This document shows, in pieces, positions 43,818 through 52,886 of a stretch of DNA of 64,000 nt; the stretch's first letter is position 1, and each line of letters starts with the position of its first letter. This stretch comes from Oxalobacteraceae bacterium UBA4003 (lineage in GTDB: Bacteria > Pseudomonadota > Gammaproteobacteria > Burkholderiales > Burkholderiaceae_D). The notes beneath the pieces were generated by a model, which was given only the letters and a program-made list of their open reading frames with translations, was not told the DNA's origin and searched no databases. Where the stretch lies: positions 163,499 through 227,498 of the forward strand of contig DGBN01000065.1 of the NCBI GenBank assembly GCA_002384815.1, written 5' to 3'. The position numbers and the translations under genes are program-made.

Positions 43818-44441
43818 ATGAACAAGCAAACCACAGTGCACACCAGACAATCCGCAACAGCCGGCTCGCACAGCCGTCGCCTGTTAATGGCAGGAGCAAG
43901 TGCTGTCGTCATCGGTGCCATGTCGTTCGCCGGCATCAGCTACGCGGCCGACAATCAGGTCGCACCAGCCAAGGTCGAGAAGCATGAGCGTCACGGCGGT
44001 AAAGCCGGGAAAATGAATCCGGAAAAACGTTTTGAACGCATGCTGAATCGCCTGGTGCCGGACGCCAGTGCAGAACAGAAGACCAAGCTGGACGCAATCG
44101 CCAAATCCGCTTTCACCGATCTGCAGCCCTTGCGTCAGCAAGGCCGCGACCTGCACGCACAACGCGGCAAGCTGCTGTCAGCCGCAGCCATCGATCGCAA
44201 CGCGCTGGAACAACTGCGGGCTACCGAGCAGCAACTGGCCGACCAGCGTTCGCGTCGGGTAACGCTGGCCTTTGCCGATGCCGCGGAAGTGTTGACGCCG
44301 GCACAGCGTGTCAAGGCAGTGGAAACCATGCAAAAACATAAGCGTGGTTTCGGTCACGGTTTTGGCCACGGCCCGCGCTCGCATCACGGTCATGAGCACA
44401 AGCAGGCCGCCGAAGCAACAAAAGCGCAAACCAAGCAGTAA
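43818..44441 (+). CDS. CpxP/Spy-like periplasmic LTXXQ protein with His-rich tail
   Basis: 207 residues from ATG 43818, preceded by AAAGGAG. Signal peptide (MAGASAVVIGAMSFAGISYA, 20 residues). The helical Spy/CpxP-type core has FERMLNRLVPDASAEQKTK and a degenerate LTPAQR (VLTPAQRVKAV), the motif that names the family. The last 35 residues are H/G-rich (HKRGFGHGFGHG, then SHHGHEHK), suggesting metal binding. In E. coli CpxP and Spy sense or chaperone misfolded periplasmic proteins. The genes downstream are its likely response regulator and kinase, and a CpxR-type box lies upstream. Confidence 0.85.
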   Translation: MNKQTTVHTRQSATAGSHSRRLLMAGASAVVIGAMSFAGISYAADNQVAPAKVEKHERHGGKAGKMNPEKRFERMLNRLVPDASAEQKTKLDAIAKSAFTDLQPLRQQGRDLHAQRGKLLSAAAIDRNALEQLRATEQQLADQRSRRVTLAFADAAEVLTPAQRVKAVETMQKHKRGFGHGFGHGPRSHHGHEHKQAAEATKAQTKQ

Positions 44442-44597
44442 AACATTCTGCCGCCACCGTGTTTGAAGCAATGCATTTGCATCGCCTCCAGCGCGGTGGC
44501 GGCCGTATGCTGCAAGTTCGCCCTTCCATTCTGATCCGTAGCAGCGTTTCATCAGGCCCTTGTCGTTTTGCCTGCCAAATGGAATTACACTAGACAG

Positions 44598-45317
44598 ATG
44601 AACCAACGCCTACTCATGATCGAAGACGACCAGCGCCTTGCAGCGATGGTCGCCACCTATCTTGGCCAGAACGGCTTTGCTGTGCAGCACAGCGCCACCG
44701 CCGCTGAAGGACTGCAACAGTTGCAGCATGCGAACGATGGCGAAAGTTTCGCCATCGTCTTGCTGGATCTGATGCTGCCGGATGCAGACGGGCTCGATGT
44801 CTGCCGCCAGATACGTGCGTTTCCGGCCCCACTCAATGCGCTGCCCATCGTCATGCTGACCGCCAAGGGCGACCCCATGGATCGCGTGGTCGGACTTGAA
44901 CTCGGCGCCGATGATTACATTCCAAAACCGTTTGAACCACGCGAATTGCTGGCACGTTTGCGCGCCGTTCTGCGCCGCCAGCAAGGCACGCCGGCCACCG
45001 AGCAACACCTGCTGCGCTTCGGCCGGCTCGAAATCGACCTGGATGCACGCGTCATCCGTCTCGACGATCAGGACAAACCGGTCACGTCCTATCAATTCAA
45101 TCTATTGGCGGCCATGGCCGATCGCGCCGGACGCGTACTCTCGCGCGAACAACTGATGGACGCCGTCAAGGGCGAACCGCTGGAAGCCTTCGATCGTTCC
45201 ATCGATGTACACATCGGCCGCCTGCGTGCCGCCATCGAAGACGATCCCAAGCAACCTAAACGCATCATCACCGTACGCGGCGCAGGCTATGTATTTGCAA
45301 AGGCGCAGGATGTCTGA
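44598..45317 (+). CDS. OmpR-family response regulator (CpxR-like)
   Basis: 239 residues. Receiver domain with the acidic pair IEDDQR, phospho-acceptor aspartate in LLDLMLPDADG (about residue 57), threonine in VMLTAKG and lysine in IPKPFEP. Winged-helix DNA-binding domain at about 135-235 (TSYQFNLLAAMADRAGRVLS, RSIDVHIGRLRAAIED, VRGAGYVF). It overlaps the kinase gene by 8 bases. With the upstream CpxP-like gene and CpxR-type box it forms a CpxP-R-A-like system. CpxR and RstA are both of this type, so the exact name stays open. Confidence 0.9.
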   Translation: MNQRLLMIEDDQRLAAMVATYLGQNGFAVQHSATAAEGLQQLQHANDGESFAIVLLDLMLPDADGLDVCRQIRAFPAPLNALPIVMLTAKGDPMDRVVGLELGADDYIPKPFEPRELLARLRAVLRRQQGTPATEQHLLRFGRLEIDLDARVIRLDDQDKPVTSYQFNLLAAMADRAGRVLSREQLMDAVKGEPLEAFDRSIDVHIGRLRAAIEDDPKQPKRIITVRGAGYVFAKAQDV

Positions 45318-46596
45318 ATCAAGCACACGCGGACGTTTCAGCTGGTCGCACCGTCTATATATCCGTATTTATCTGGCGATGCTGATCAGCCTTACTGTTG
45401 CTGGTCTGCTATTCGCTGCCGCCTGGCGCATCAATGCAGATTCACGCCAGATCGGCCCCAGCCTGGAAGCGTTTGCGGCAATTGCCTCTGATGTCTTGCC
45501 ACCACCGGAAGCAAGCAACGAGGAGCAGCAACAAGCACTCACGCGCTGGCAATCGCGCATGCGCGCCGATCTCGCACTGTATTCAGCCAGGCGCGAAAAA
45601 ATCGCTACTGCCGGCCGTGAACTGCCGCCTCTGGATGCAGAGCAAACCGTCAGCGGCTGGATGGGCGGCGGGCCGCCGGTGTTCGCCGTCAAATTGCCGG
45701 ATGATCGCTGGCTGGTCGGCAAGCATCCGGGCCGGCGCAAACCGCCCTTCAGTTTTTTCACCACACTGATCCTGATCGGACTGGCGATAGGGATAGGTTC
45801 GTATCCTATCGTGCGTCGCCTGACACGCCGGCTGGAACGTCTGCAAACCAGCGTCGAAGCGCTGGGGGCCGGGCAATTGTCGACGCGCATTGCAGTGGAA
45901 GGACAGGATGAAGTAGGCCGTCTGGCAAGCAGCTTCAATCGTTCGGCGGCACGTATAGAAGCGCTGGTCGATGCGCAAAAAGCCTTGCTGGCGAACGCTT
46001 CGCATGAATTGCGTTCACCTTTGGCACGCATACGCATGGCGATCGAACTGATGGGCCCAGAAGCGCAACCGGAAATACGCAGTGAGCTGAAACGTAACAT
46101 AGGCGAACTTGATCAACTGATCGATGAGATTTTACTGGCCAGCAGGCTCGATGCCACGGCCGACACTGCACAGACATTTGAAAAAATGGATCTGACCGCA
46201 CTGGTAGCTGAAGAATGCGCACGCATTGATGCACAACTGGATGCACAAGCCATCGAGTTGTCCGGCGATGCGCGTCTGTTACGCCGCATGGTGCGCAATC
46301 TGCTGGAAAATGCCAGGCGCTACGGTAATGACACGCCGATTACCGTGACCCTCGCGACAGCACAGGGCAGGCATATTCTGTTACAGGTGCGTGATGGTGG
46401 CCCCGGCGTGCCGGTGGCAGAACGGGAAAACATTTTTGAACCCTTCTATCGCGTGGCGGGCGCCAGCGAACGTGAAGGCGGGGTCGGTCTCGGCTTGAGT
46501 CTGGTGCGGCAAATCGCCCGCCGACATGGTGGCGACGTCGTCTATGTGGCACGCGATGAACCAGGCAGCTGCTTCAGGGTCACATTGCCGATATAA
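45310..46596 (+). CDS. Sensor histidine kinase (CpxA-like)
   Basis: 428 residues. A first membrane helix (about 17-37), a periplasmic sensor part of about 120 residues, a second helix (about 145-165), HAMP (RRLTRRLERLQTSVEALG), H-box with the phospho-acceptor (NASHELRSPLARI), N-box NLLENARRYG and G-boxes DGGPGVPVAERE and GVGLGLSLVRQI. It autophosphorylates and passes phosphate to the response regulator encoded just upstream. The overlap ATGTCTGA suggests tight coupling. The CpxA assignment rests on its neighbours. Confidence 0.9.
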   Translation: MSESSTRGRFSWSHRLYIRIYLAMLISLTVAGLLFAAAWRINADSRQIGPSLEAFAAIASDVLPPPEASNEEQQQALTRWQSRMRADLALYSARREKIATAGRELPPLDAEQTVSGWMGGGPPVFAVKLPDDRWLVGKHPGRRKPPFSFFTTLILIGLAIGIGSYPIVRRLTRRLERLQTSVEALGAGQLSTRIAVEGQDEVGRLASSFNRSAARIEALVDAQKALLANASHELRSPLARIRMAIELMGPEAQPEIRSELKRNIGELDQLIDEILLASRLDATADTAQTFEKMDLTALVAEECARIDAQLDAQAIELSGDARLLRRMVRNLLENARRYGNDTPITVTLATAQGRHILLQVRDGGPGVPVAERENIFEPFYRVAGASEREGGVGLGLSLVRQIARRHGGDVVYVARDEPGSCFRVTLPI

Positions 46597-46619
46597 ATTT
46601 ATTGTCGGGCATGTTCGCC

Positions 46620-48476
46620 TCAATCGTTCCAGGCGATCACCGCCGGCAACACGCCGCGCAGGGAATTGCAGACGATCACTTCGTCTGCTGCGCGCAGGTC
46701 ATCCAGTGTCAGATTTTTTTCCTGCGCATGCCACACCGGATCGTCCAGCAATACGGCGCGCATGACGCCCGGCAAAAGACCTGCGCTCAAAGGTGGCGTG
46801 TACCAGCATCCATCCAGTTTGACGAACACCGTGCTGCGTCCGCCTTCACTCAACTGTCCCGCTCTATTGCAAAACAATTGGTCGAACGCGCCCTGCTGTT
46901 CCGCTGCACGCCATGCAGCGTCGTATTCGCTTCTGATCGTGGTTTTGTGGCGCAAGAAAATATCACCGGCATCGGTGCGATTTTCCGCCAGCAGAATGCT
47001 GACGGGCAGCTTAAGTGCCGCCAACGGCGCAGTTTGTATCGTGCAATTGCCATCCGCCTGCAAAGCAAGGCGCAAGCGATAGGCCGTATCCTCCGCCAGT
47101 CCCGCGCAGGCATCGTGCAGCAGCATGCATATCCTGCGCGCATCGCATGCAAAACCAAAATAGTCTGCCGATCGCTGCAGGCGCTGCAGATGCCGTTCAA
47201 GATGGCGACATCCTTCATTGCGCGTGGCGTATATCGTTTCAAACAATTCAAATTCGCCCGACATGCCGGTCAGGAAGCTGGCCTTGAGCCGGCATTCTTC
47301 GTACTCTGCCTGCGCCTGGCTGTCATGCACGATGCCGGCGCCCACACCCATTTCGCCGCGACGAATACGCTGCTCATCCTGCGGTTGCAATTGCAAGGTA
47401 CGGATAGGCACGGACAAACAGAAATTGCCAATTGCCTGCGCTGCTTGCGACGGGTCAAACCAGCCGATGGTACCGGTATAAATGCCACGCGCACTCGCTT
47501 CCAGCTCGTGGATGATTTGCATCGTCCTGTGCTTGGGCGCACCGGTAATCGAACCGCAGGGATACAGCGCATCGAATATCTGTGGCAACACAATGCCATC
47601 GCGTAATTGCGCATGAACAGTCGACGTCATCTGCAGCACGCTGCTGTAGCGCTGTACATCGAATAATTTATCGACGACCACAGTACCTACTTCGGCGATA
47701 CGCCCCAGATCGTTGCGCAAGAGATCGACAATCATCAGATTTTCTGCGCGATTTTTCGGGTCAGCTGCCAGCGTGCGCGCAGACATTTCGTCCTGCTGCA
47801 GATTTCCGCTCGCAGCTGCCGTTCCCTTCATCGGCCGTACCGTGAGCTTGCCATCCTCGTTCTGCACAAATAGTTCCGGCGACAAAGACAGCACTGCACG
47901 ACCATCCGGCAATGCAATCAATGCGCCATACGGCACCGGCTGGCGCTCGCGCAGGCGGCGATACAGCGCATGCAGCGAGCCGTAAGCGTCGAAGCGCAAA
48001 CGATAGGTGTAATTGACTTGATAGGTATCGCCTGCCGCGATGTAATCGTGTATCCGCGCCAGCGCGGCATCGAAAGCCGCTGGCGCGATATCGGCATGCA
48101 CATTGGCGATTCCCGCCGGCGTCGACGACTCCTGTTGCGCCAGCCAGCTTGCCACTTGCTGTTCCGATAATTTTTCGCAATGATCGAACAGCAGTATTTC
48201 AGCCAGCGGCAACTCGTATTGGCGTGGCTTGTGCAGTTCAATATCGTGCCGGGCGGCACCTAATTCATAGGCAAACAGCACAACGGCAAAGCGACCTTGC
48301 AGCAGTTGCGTCTGCATCTGCTGCAGCAAGTCCGGCAATTGATCTGCGCGCCGGCACGACAAGGTGCCGGCATGCGCCGAATAAAGACGCGAACGCGCCT
48401 GGTCTGCACTGGCATCGCAGTCATCGAGCAATGCAAAGCAATCGTTGGAAGAATCGGCGGGAACAAACAGGGACAT
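46620..48476 (-). CDS. pabB: Aminodeoxychorismate synthase I fused to aminodeoxychorismate lyase (PabB-PabC)
   Basis: 618 residues. The first about 350 are an anthranilate synthase I-like PabB: RLRFDAYGSLHALYRRL, ELFVQNEDGKLTVRPMKGT (in two parts), ENLMIVDLLRNDLGRIA and PCGSITGAPKHRTMQII. From about 400 it becomes a PLP class IV lyase (PabC): FELFETIYATRNEG, LERHLQRLQRSA, RHKTTIRSEYDAAW (with the PLP lysine region) and SEGGRSTVFVKLDG. Together they make 4-aminobenzoate from chorismate for folate. PabA, the glutaminase, is not here. Such fusions are known in betaproteobacteria. A single long frame with no break was seen. Confidence 0.93.
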   Translation of the reverse strand: MSLFVPADSSNDCFALLDDCDASADQARSRLYSAHAGTLSCRRADQLPDLLQQMQTQLLQGRFAVVLFAYELGAARHDIELHKPRQYELPLAEILLFDHCEKLSEQQVASWLAQQESSTPAGIANVHADIAPAAFDAALARIHDYIAAGDTYQVNYTYRLRFDAYGSLHALYRRLRERQPVPYGALIALPDGRAVLSLSPELFVQNEDGKLTVRPMKGTAAASGNLQQDEMSARTLAADPKNRAENLMIVDLLRNDLGRIAEVGTVVVDKLFDVQRYSSVLQMTSTVHAQLRDGIVLPQIFDALYPCGSITGAPKHRTMQIIHELEASARGIYTGTIGWFDPSQAAQAIGNFCLSVPIRTLQLQPQDEQRIRRGEMGVGAGIVHDSQAQAEYEECRLKASFLTGMSGEFELFETIYATRNEGCRHLERHLQRLQRSADYFGFACDARRICMLLHDACAGLAEDTAYRLRLALQADGNCTIQTAPLAALKLPVSILLAENRTDAGDIFLRHKTTIRSEYDAAWRAAEQQGAFDQLFCNRAGQLSEGGRSTVFVKLDGCWYTPPLSAGLLPGVMRAVLLDDPVWHAQEKNLTLDDLRAADEVIVCNSLRGVLPAVIAWND

Positions 48477-48586
48477 AAGTCAGGAAAAGCGATGCGGAGC
48501 AAGATGCTATTGTACGGCCAAGCGCCAAGCTGCGGCGACCAGCCGATTTTCAGCGACCAGCGGCATAGACAGGCATTACGCCATTT

Positions 48587-49162
48587 TCAAGCCAGCAGTA
48601 TTGCGATCTGGGCGGCTGTATGCGCCGAAGGATTTTGCTTGAAGCCGGTTTTTGCATAACGCTGCCAATGTCCAAGCACCGCACTTGTAATCAGGTTCGC
48701 TCGTGCGGCAACTTCTGCTTCGTTCGCCTGCCCCTGGCTTGCAGCGATGCGCAACGATTGCTTGATCGCCAGCTCTATGCGTTCGATGAATTGATTCATG
48801 CGCGCTTGCAGGCGCACATCCTCGTTGACCAATGCATCGCCTATCATCACGCGCGTCATGCCTGGATTACGTTCGGCAAAATTAAGCAGCATGAGGATGG
48901 TCGCCTGCACCTGCGACAAACCGTTTTCCTGTTGCTCTGTGATCTTGTTGATCAAGCCGAACACTGTAGCTTCGATGAACTCGATCAAGCCCTCGAACAT
49001 TTGCGCCTTGCTGGCGAAATGTCGATACAAGGCAGCCTCCGAAACTTCGACGCGTGCAGCCAAGGCTGCCGTCGTGATTTTTTCTCCCTTGGGCTGCTCC
49101 AGCATTGTCGCCAATGTCTGAAGTATCTGCAGCTTGCGTTCGCCTGGTTTGGTGGTTGCCAT
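48587..49162 (-). CDS. slmA: SlmA-type nucleoid occlusion factor (TetR family)
   Basis: 191 residues. N-terminal TetR helix-turn-helix (ITTAALAARVEVSEAALYRHFASKAQMFEGLI, shown in parts: AALAARVEVSEAALYRHFAS). SlmA binds specific chromosomal sites and blocks FtsZ ring assembly over the nucleoid. ERNPGMTRVMIGDALVNED, split here as NPGMTRVMIGDALV, is typical. It lies by the HAD nucleotidase and argB on the same strand, as in other Burkholderiales. General TetR repressors can look alike, but the length and helix 4 sequence fit SlmA well. Confidence 0.88.
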   Translation of the reverse strand: MATTKPGERKLQILQTLATMLEQPKGEKITTAALAARVEVSEAALYRHFASKAQMFEGLIEFIEATVFGLINKITEQQENGLSQVQATILMLLNFAERNPGMTRVMIGDALVNEDVRLQARMNQFIERIELAIKQSLRIAASQGQANEAEVAARANLITSAVLGHWQRYAKTGFKQNPSAHTAAQIAILLA

Positions 49163-49190
49163 ATTTTTTATAGGTAGGTAAGCAATCGAA

Positions 49191-49916
49191 CTAGCGCAAT
49201 CGGTGCAACTGCCTGAATAGTTTCCCTACAGATTTTACTTTGACATCGACATAAATAGGGCGTTTTATATACCCCACTGTTGCGCCGTTGCCAGTTAATG
49301 CCCCTTTGTTCGAATCGGCGGCCAGGTACTGGGTCACCCACGCAGTTGCCAAACCCAGCGATTTTGCACCTTTCAAATGACTAACCGTGTCTTCCACCAG
49401 CACGCATCGCCCTGCCTTTATGCCTTCTTTTGCCAACAGCTTGCGCAGCATCTGCTTCGACGGCTTGGGCCGCAAGCGGCCATGCACGCGCATCGCCTCT
49501 ATAGGAACATGCCGGGCGAAATGTTTGTGCAACCCCAGATGCCGCAACACCTGATGCGAATAACGGCGTGGTGCATTCGTCAACAGAATTTTGCGCCCCG
49601 GCAAACGGCACAACAATTTCCCCAGTCCGCGTTCGGCACGTATCATCGTCGCCAGATCGTCGAAGCGATGGGCCTCGCGCAAGAAATCATCAGGCCGCAC
49701 CTGATGATGATTTACCATACCCAGCAAGGTTGCGCCGTAACGCTGCCAGTAGGCGATGCGCGCGGCATTCACTGCTGCCTCATCCGAAGCCGCACCGGCC
49801 TCGTTCAGCACCTGAGCAATGTAGGCGTTCATGTTCAGGTTGATCGCCGGAAAAATCGCATGCGATGCGTTGTGCAGCGTGTTATCCAGATCGAACAGCC
49901 AGGTCAGCTTGGGCAT
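49191..49916 (-). CDS. Pyrimidine 5'-nucleotidase, HAD family
   Basis: 241 residues. HAD motif I WLFDLDNTLHNAS, motif II ILLTNAPRRYS, motif III lysine RPKPSKQM, motif IV VLVEDTVSHLKGAKS. It resembles the Sdt1/phosphate-specific nucleotidase group that dephosphorylates UMP and CMP. Its stop is 28 bases before the slmA start on the minus strand, so co-transcription is likely. The TraB/GumN gene lies divergent on the other side, separating it from argB. Confidence 0.87.
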   Translation of the reverse strand: MPKLTWLFDLDNTLHNASHAIFPAINLNMNAYIAQVLNEAGAASDEAAVNAARIAYWQRYGATLLGMVNHHQVRPDDFLREAHRFDDLATMIRAERGLGKLLCRLPGRKILLTNAPRRYSHQVLRHLGLHKHFARHVPIEAMRVHGRLRPKPSKQMLRKLLAKEGIKAGRCVLVEDTVSHLKGAKSLGLATAWVTQYLAADSNKGALTGNGATVGYIKRPIYVDVKVKSVGKLFRQLHRLR

Positions 49917-49957
49917 CGTTTTCTACGTCAGGTTATCAATACAAGTTAAGGAATTGC

Positions 49958-50890
49958 ATGCGTCGTTATGTCGTTTTTATTTTCACCGCATTGTTAGGTC
50001 TGTACGCAGCAAGTGCACAAGCTGACAAGGCGGCAGCACCATCAGCAAGCATACAGAAACATGCTATTCCGCAGCGCGGGACGCTGTATCGCGCCACCCA
50101 TGGCGGCAATATCAGTTATCTGTTCGGCACTATTCACGTCGGCCAGACAGCATTCTACCCACTCGAGCCACAAGTGACGCGTGCATTATCCGATGCGGAA
50201 AAACTGGTAATCGAAGTCGATATCGGCGATACGGAGGCAATGCGCCTGGCCATCATGCGACACGGCATCTATCCCGATGGACAAACCATCAATCGGCACC
50301 TATCCGCTGATGGCAGTGCGCAATTGAGACAAGCGCTGCAGCGTGTCGGCATTCCATTTGAAAGCGTCGCACGCATGAAGCCGTGGATGGTCGCCAATCT
50401 GCTGCTGATACAGGAAATGGAACGCAATGGCTTCCCGACCGAACAAGGCATTGAAAAATATTTCATCTCGCTTGCACAAAAACAGAACAAACCGATACAG
50501 GAACTGGAAACAGCCGACTATCAGCTCTCGCTGTTTGACAGCATGAATGACGCAGAACAGGAAGAATACCTGAAAGAAAATCTTGCCGAACTCGCCAATG
50601 GCAAAGCAATGAAAAAAGCATTGGCTTTAATCGCCGCATGGCAAAATGCGGACGCTCAGGCACTGGAAGATGCCTTGCTTGAAATGCAAAAAGGAGAAAC
50701 CGCCTCGGATAGATTTTTGCAGCAAGTCTTGCTGGACCAGCGCAATCCGAATATGGCAAACAAGGTGGAAGCGTTGTTGAAGACAGATAAAACGAGCTTT
50801 GTTGCGGTTGGGGCGCTGCACTTGCTGGGCGATAAAGGGGTACCGCAATTGTTGCGGCAACGTGGATACCAGGTGCAGAAAATTTATTGA
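49958..50890 (+). CDS. TraB/GumN family exported protein
   Basis: 310 residues. Signal peptide (FIFTALLGLYAASAQAD) follows an AAGGA site; the frame upstream is not conserved. TraB/GumN (PF01963) motifs: YLFGTIHVGQTAFYPL, LVIEVDI, ETADYQLSLFDSM, and a C-terminal FVAVGALHLLGDKGVPQLLRQRGY (two parts). The two GxH motifs are the putative metal or active site related to the Tiki/EreA fold, which may be a metalloprotease. Periplasmic. It sits between the HAD nucleotidase and argB genes, on the opposite strand. Confidence 0.86.
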   Translation: MRRYVVFIFTALLGLYAASAQADKAAAPSASIQKHAIPQRGTLYRATHGGNISYLFGTIHVGQTAFYPLEPQVTRALSDAEKLVIEVDIGDTEAMRLAIMRHGIYPDGQTINRHLSADGSAQLRQALQRVGIPFESVARMKPWMVANLLLIQEMERNGFPTEQGIEKYFISLAQKQNKPIQELETADYQLSLFDSMNDAEQEEYLKENLAELANGKAMKKALALIAAWQNADAQALEDALLEMQKGETASDRFLQQVLLDQRNPNMANKVEALLKTDKTSFVAVGALHLLGDKGVPQLLRQRGYQVQKIY

Positions 50891-50915
50891 AACCCACCTG
50901 CATGCAGGCCGCAAT

Positions 50916-50955
50916 AAAAAAGGTGTGTCAGCCGAAAGCTTGACACACCTTTTTT
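50916..50955. terminator. Bidirectional terminator between the TraB/GumN gene and argB
   Basis: A perfect 15-bp inverted repeat, A6-GGTGTGTCA (50916-50930) and TGACACACC-T6 (50941-50955), around GCCGAAAGCT. It serves the plus-strand TraB gene and the minus-strand argB gene. Confidence 0.9.
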
Positions 50956-50971
50956 ACAAAATGAATTCCGC

Positions 50972-51874
50972 TTAATGCGAACGTATCATCGTACCAAACG
51001 CCTGTTCGGTCAGCACTTCCAGCAACAACGAATGTTCAATACGCCCATCGATGATATGCACGGTATTGACACCCGATTTTGCTGCATCCAGCGCGGAGGA
51101 AATCTTCGGCAGCATGCCGCCGGAAATCGTGCCGTCTTCAAACATTTCATCGATTTCACGTGCGGACAGGTCTGTCAGCAGATTACCCTGCTTGTCCTGT
51201 ACGCCGGCGATATTGGTCATCATGATCAGCTTTTCCGCCCTCAGGATTTCCGCGATCTTGCCGGCAACCACGTCGGCATTGATGTTGTAGGCCTGACCGT
51301 CGTCGCCGAAGCCGATAGGCGAAATAATCGGAATAAAAGCGTCATCCTGCAACGCCTTCACAACAGCAGGATTAATCGCTTCGATATCGCCGACGAAACC
51401 GATGTCGAGGAACTTGCCCGGATTTTCTCTATCCGGCATATTCATTTTGCGCGCACGTATCAGGCCGCCATCCTTGCCGGTCAGGCCGACTGCCTGGCCG
51501 CCATAATGGTTGATCAGCATCACGATATCCTGCTGCACTTCACCGCCCAGCACCCATTCAACGACTTCCATCGTTTCTTCATCGGTGATGCGCATGCCTT
51601 GCACGAAGGTGCCCTGCTTGCCGATTTTCTTCAGCGCATTGTCGATCTGCGGGCCGCCACCGTGCACCACGACCGGATTCATGCCGACCAGCTTCAACAA
51701 GATGACATCGCGCGCGAAGCTGTGCTTCAGACGTTCTTCAGTCATCGCATTGCCGCCGTATTTGACGACGATGGTCTTGCCGTGGAATTTGCGGATATAC
51801 GGCAGCGCCTCGGCCAGGATTTGCGCCTGTATTTGCGGCGAGACTACAGTAAGATCGGCATTCATATCGGTCAT
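50972..51874 (-). CDS. argB: Acetylglutamate kinase
   Basis: 300 residues. It phosphorylates N-acetylglutamate in arginine synthesis. Motifs: [46 protein letters not shown] [29 protein letters not shown] and [15 protein letters not shown], which gives the K and D near the C-terminal end of the active site. The long N-terminus ([14 protein letters not shown]) suggests the hexameric, arginine-inhibited form. Minus strand; a shared terminator lies after it. Confidence 0.96.
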   Translation of the reverse strand: MTDMNADLTVVSPQIQAQILAEALPYIRKFHGKTIVVKYGGNAMTEERLKHSFARDVILLKLVGMNPVVVHGGGPQIDNALKKIGKQGTFVQGMRITDEETMEVVEWVLGGEVQQDIVMLINHYGGQAVGLTGKDGGLIRARKMNMPDRENPGKFLDIGFVGDIEAINPAVVKALQDDAFIPIISPIGFGDDGQAYNINADVVAGKIAEILRAEKLIMMTNIAGVQDKQGNLLTDLSAREIDEMFEDGTISGGMLPKISSALDAAKSGVNTVHIIDGRIEHSLLLEVLTEQAFGTMIRSH

Positions 51875-52030
51875 GGCTAGCTCAGAAAATGGATGACCGC
51901 GATTTTACAGTGAATGCGGAATCATTTCCCGGCTCTTTGTTTTAATTCCACAAATATCCCACATGCATCTTGCCCGATTGACAAATACCCTGGAGATAAG
52001 GCCCCATCCCGATTCAGAAGAGGGTGATAA

Positions 52031-52135
52031 ATGAGCCATTGCTCGCAATGCGGTGTCGAATTTTCATGCGGGATGACCGATGCCACCCCAACCGTGCACT
52101 GGTCTGGGCAGAAGGTCGCATCCGGGTATATCTGA
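52031..52135 (+). CDS. Possible 34-residue cysteine-rich small protein
   Basis: ATG 52031 follows AGAGGGTG at a good distance. The peptide begins MSHCSQCGVEFSCGMTD and ends at a TGA (52133-52135). The C-x2-C-x5-C start resembles the short cysteine-rich CWC family of Burkholderiales, but the later CWC tail is missing, so it may be a decayed copy or a chance frame. It lies in the 295-base gap between argB and the SPOR gene, where no other feature was found. Confidence 0.35.
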   Translation: MSHCSQCGVEFSCGMTDATPTVHWSGQKVASGYI

Positions 52136-52169
52136 TTCGTCTGGCGCAGGGTGAAATTAGATCCGGCGT

Positions 52170-52886
52170 CTAGCCCACAGCCAGGCCGGTGCACTCGCGC
52201 AATTCCTGACGCGGGAAATTTCCCTTGATTTTGACTACGCTGTTCTTGATCGCCATATCCAGCCCGCGCAACTGGAAGGCGAATTTGCTTGCACTCGGAC
52301 TATGCATGCCTATGCGCGCACTGCGCACGCCTTTTTGATTCAATGCATTCAGATGATTGCGTGCCGCCTCTTCGGATTTGAATATCCCCAGCGAAATTCC
52401 CCACTGCAGTGCCGAGCCGTCCTGGATCACAAAAAAATCATTCACCCCCAGACGCTTGAGTTCACCGGCCTTTTTCTCTGCCGCATCCTTGTCGGCCTGC
52501 GGTGGCATGTAGACCATGTGCCGCGCACTTTCCTGAATCGTGCGGCGCGTCAGACGCTCGCCGAGTGCGAGCGACGCCAGTTGCGATTCAAAACGCTTGG
52601 ATTCAACAGCATCGAAATTACCGATCTCGGTACATGCCAGCACATCGGAAATCTTGTCTGCGCGCGCCAGATTTTCCTCTGCAGGAGCTTCTGTTACGCT
52701 CGTGGCAGATGGAGAGGCAGGCCTGGCGGCGGATACTGGAATCAGCTTGAGCTGGCCCGGATTCAATTGCTGCGTCAGCCGCGACGGTTCACGACTGGCA
52801 GGCGACCATGTACCCAGCCAGCCTTGCTGAAACGCGTACAAGCCGCCATTGGTCAATAACAATAAGCCGAACAGGATTTTTAGCAT
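52170..52886 (-). CDS. SPOR-domain envelope protein
   Basis: 238 residues. N-terminal membrane helix (LKILFGLLLLTNGGLYAF), a proline/serine linker, a cysteine-containing segment (LACTEIGNFD) and a C-terminal SPOR-like domain (MVYMPPQADKDAAEKKAGEL, LQWGISLGIFKSEEAARNHL). SPOR domains bind denuded glycan strands at the septum. It overlaps the coaX stop by 7 bases and lies in the birA-coaX-SPOR run common in Burkholderiales; its role there is unknown, so a metabolic link should not be assumed. Confidence 0.82.
   Translation of the reverse strand: MLKILFGLLLLTNGGLYAFQQGWLGTWSPASREPSRLTQQLNPGQLKLIPVSAARPASPSATSVTEAPAEENLARADKISDVLACTEIGNFDAVESKRFESQLASLALGERLTRRTIQESARHMVYMPPQADKDAAEKKAGELKRLGVNDFFVIQDGSALQWGISLGIFKSEEAARNHLNALNQKGVRSARIGMHSPSASKFAFQLRGLDMAIKNSVVKIKGNFPRQELRECTGLAVG

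Noticed and set aside
46602..47606. 334-codon plus-strand frame opposite pabB-pabC
   Set aside because: Shadow of the fused enzyme, whose motifs are all on the minus strand.
51922..52194. 90-codon minus-strand frame between argB and the SPOR gene
   Set aside because: No ribosome site, no conserved motif, and its start lies inside the end of the SPOR gene.
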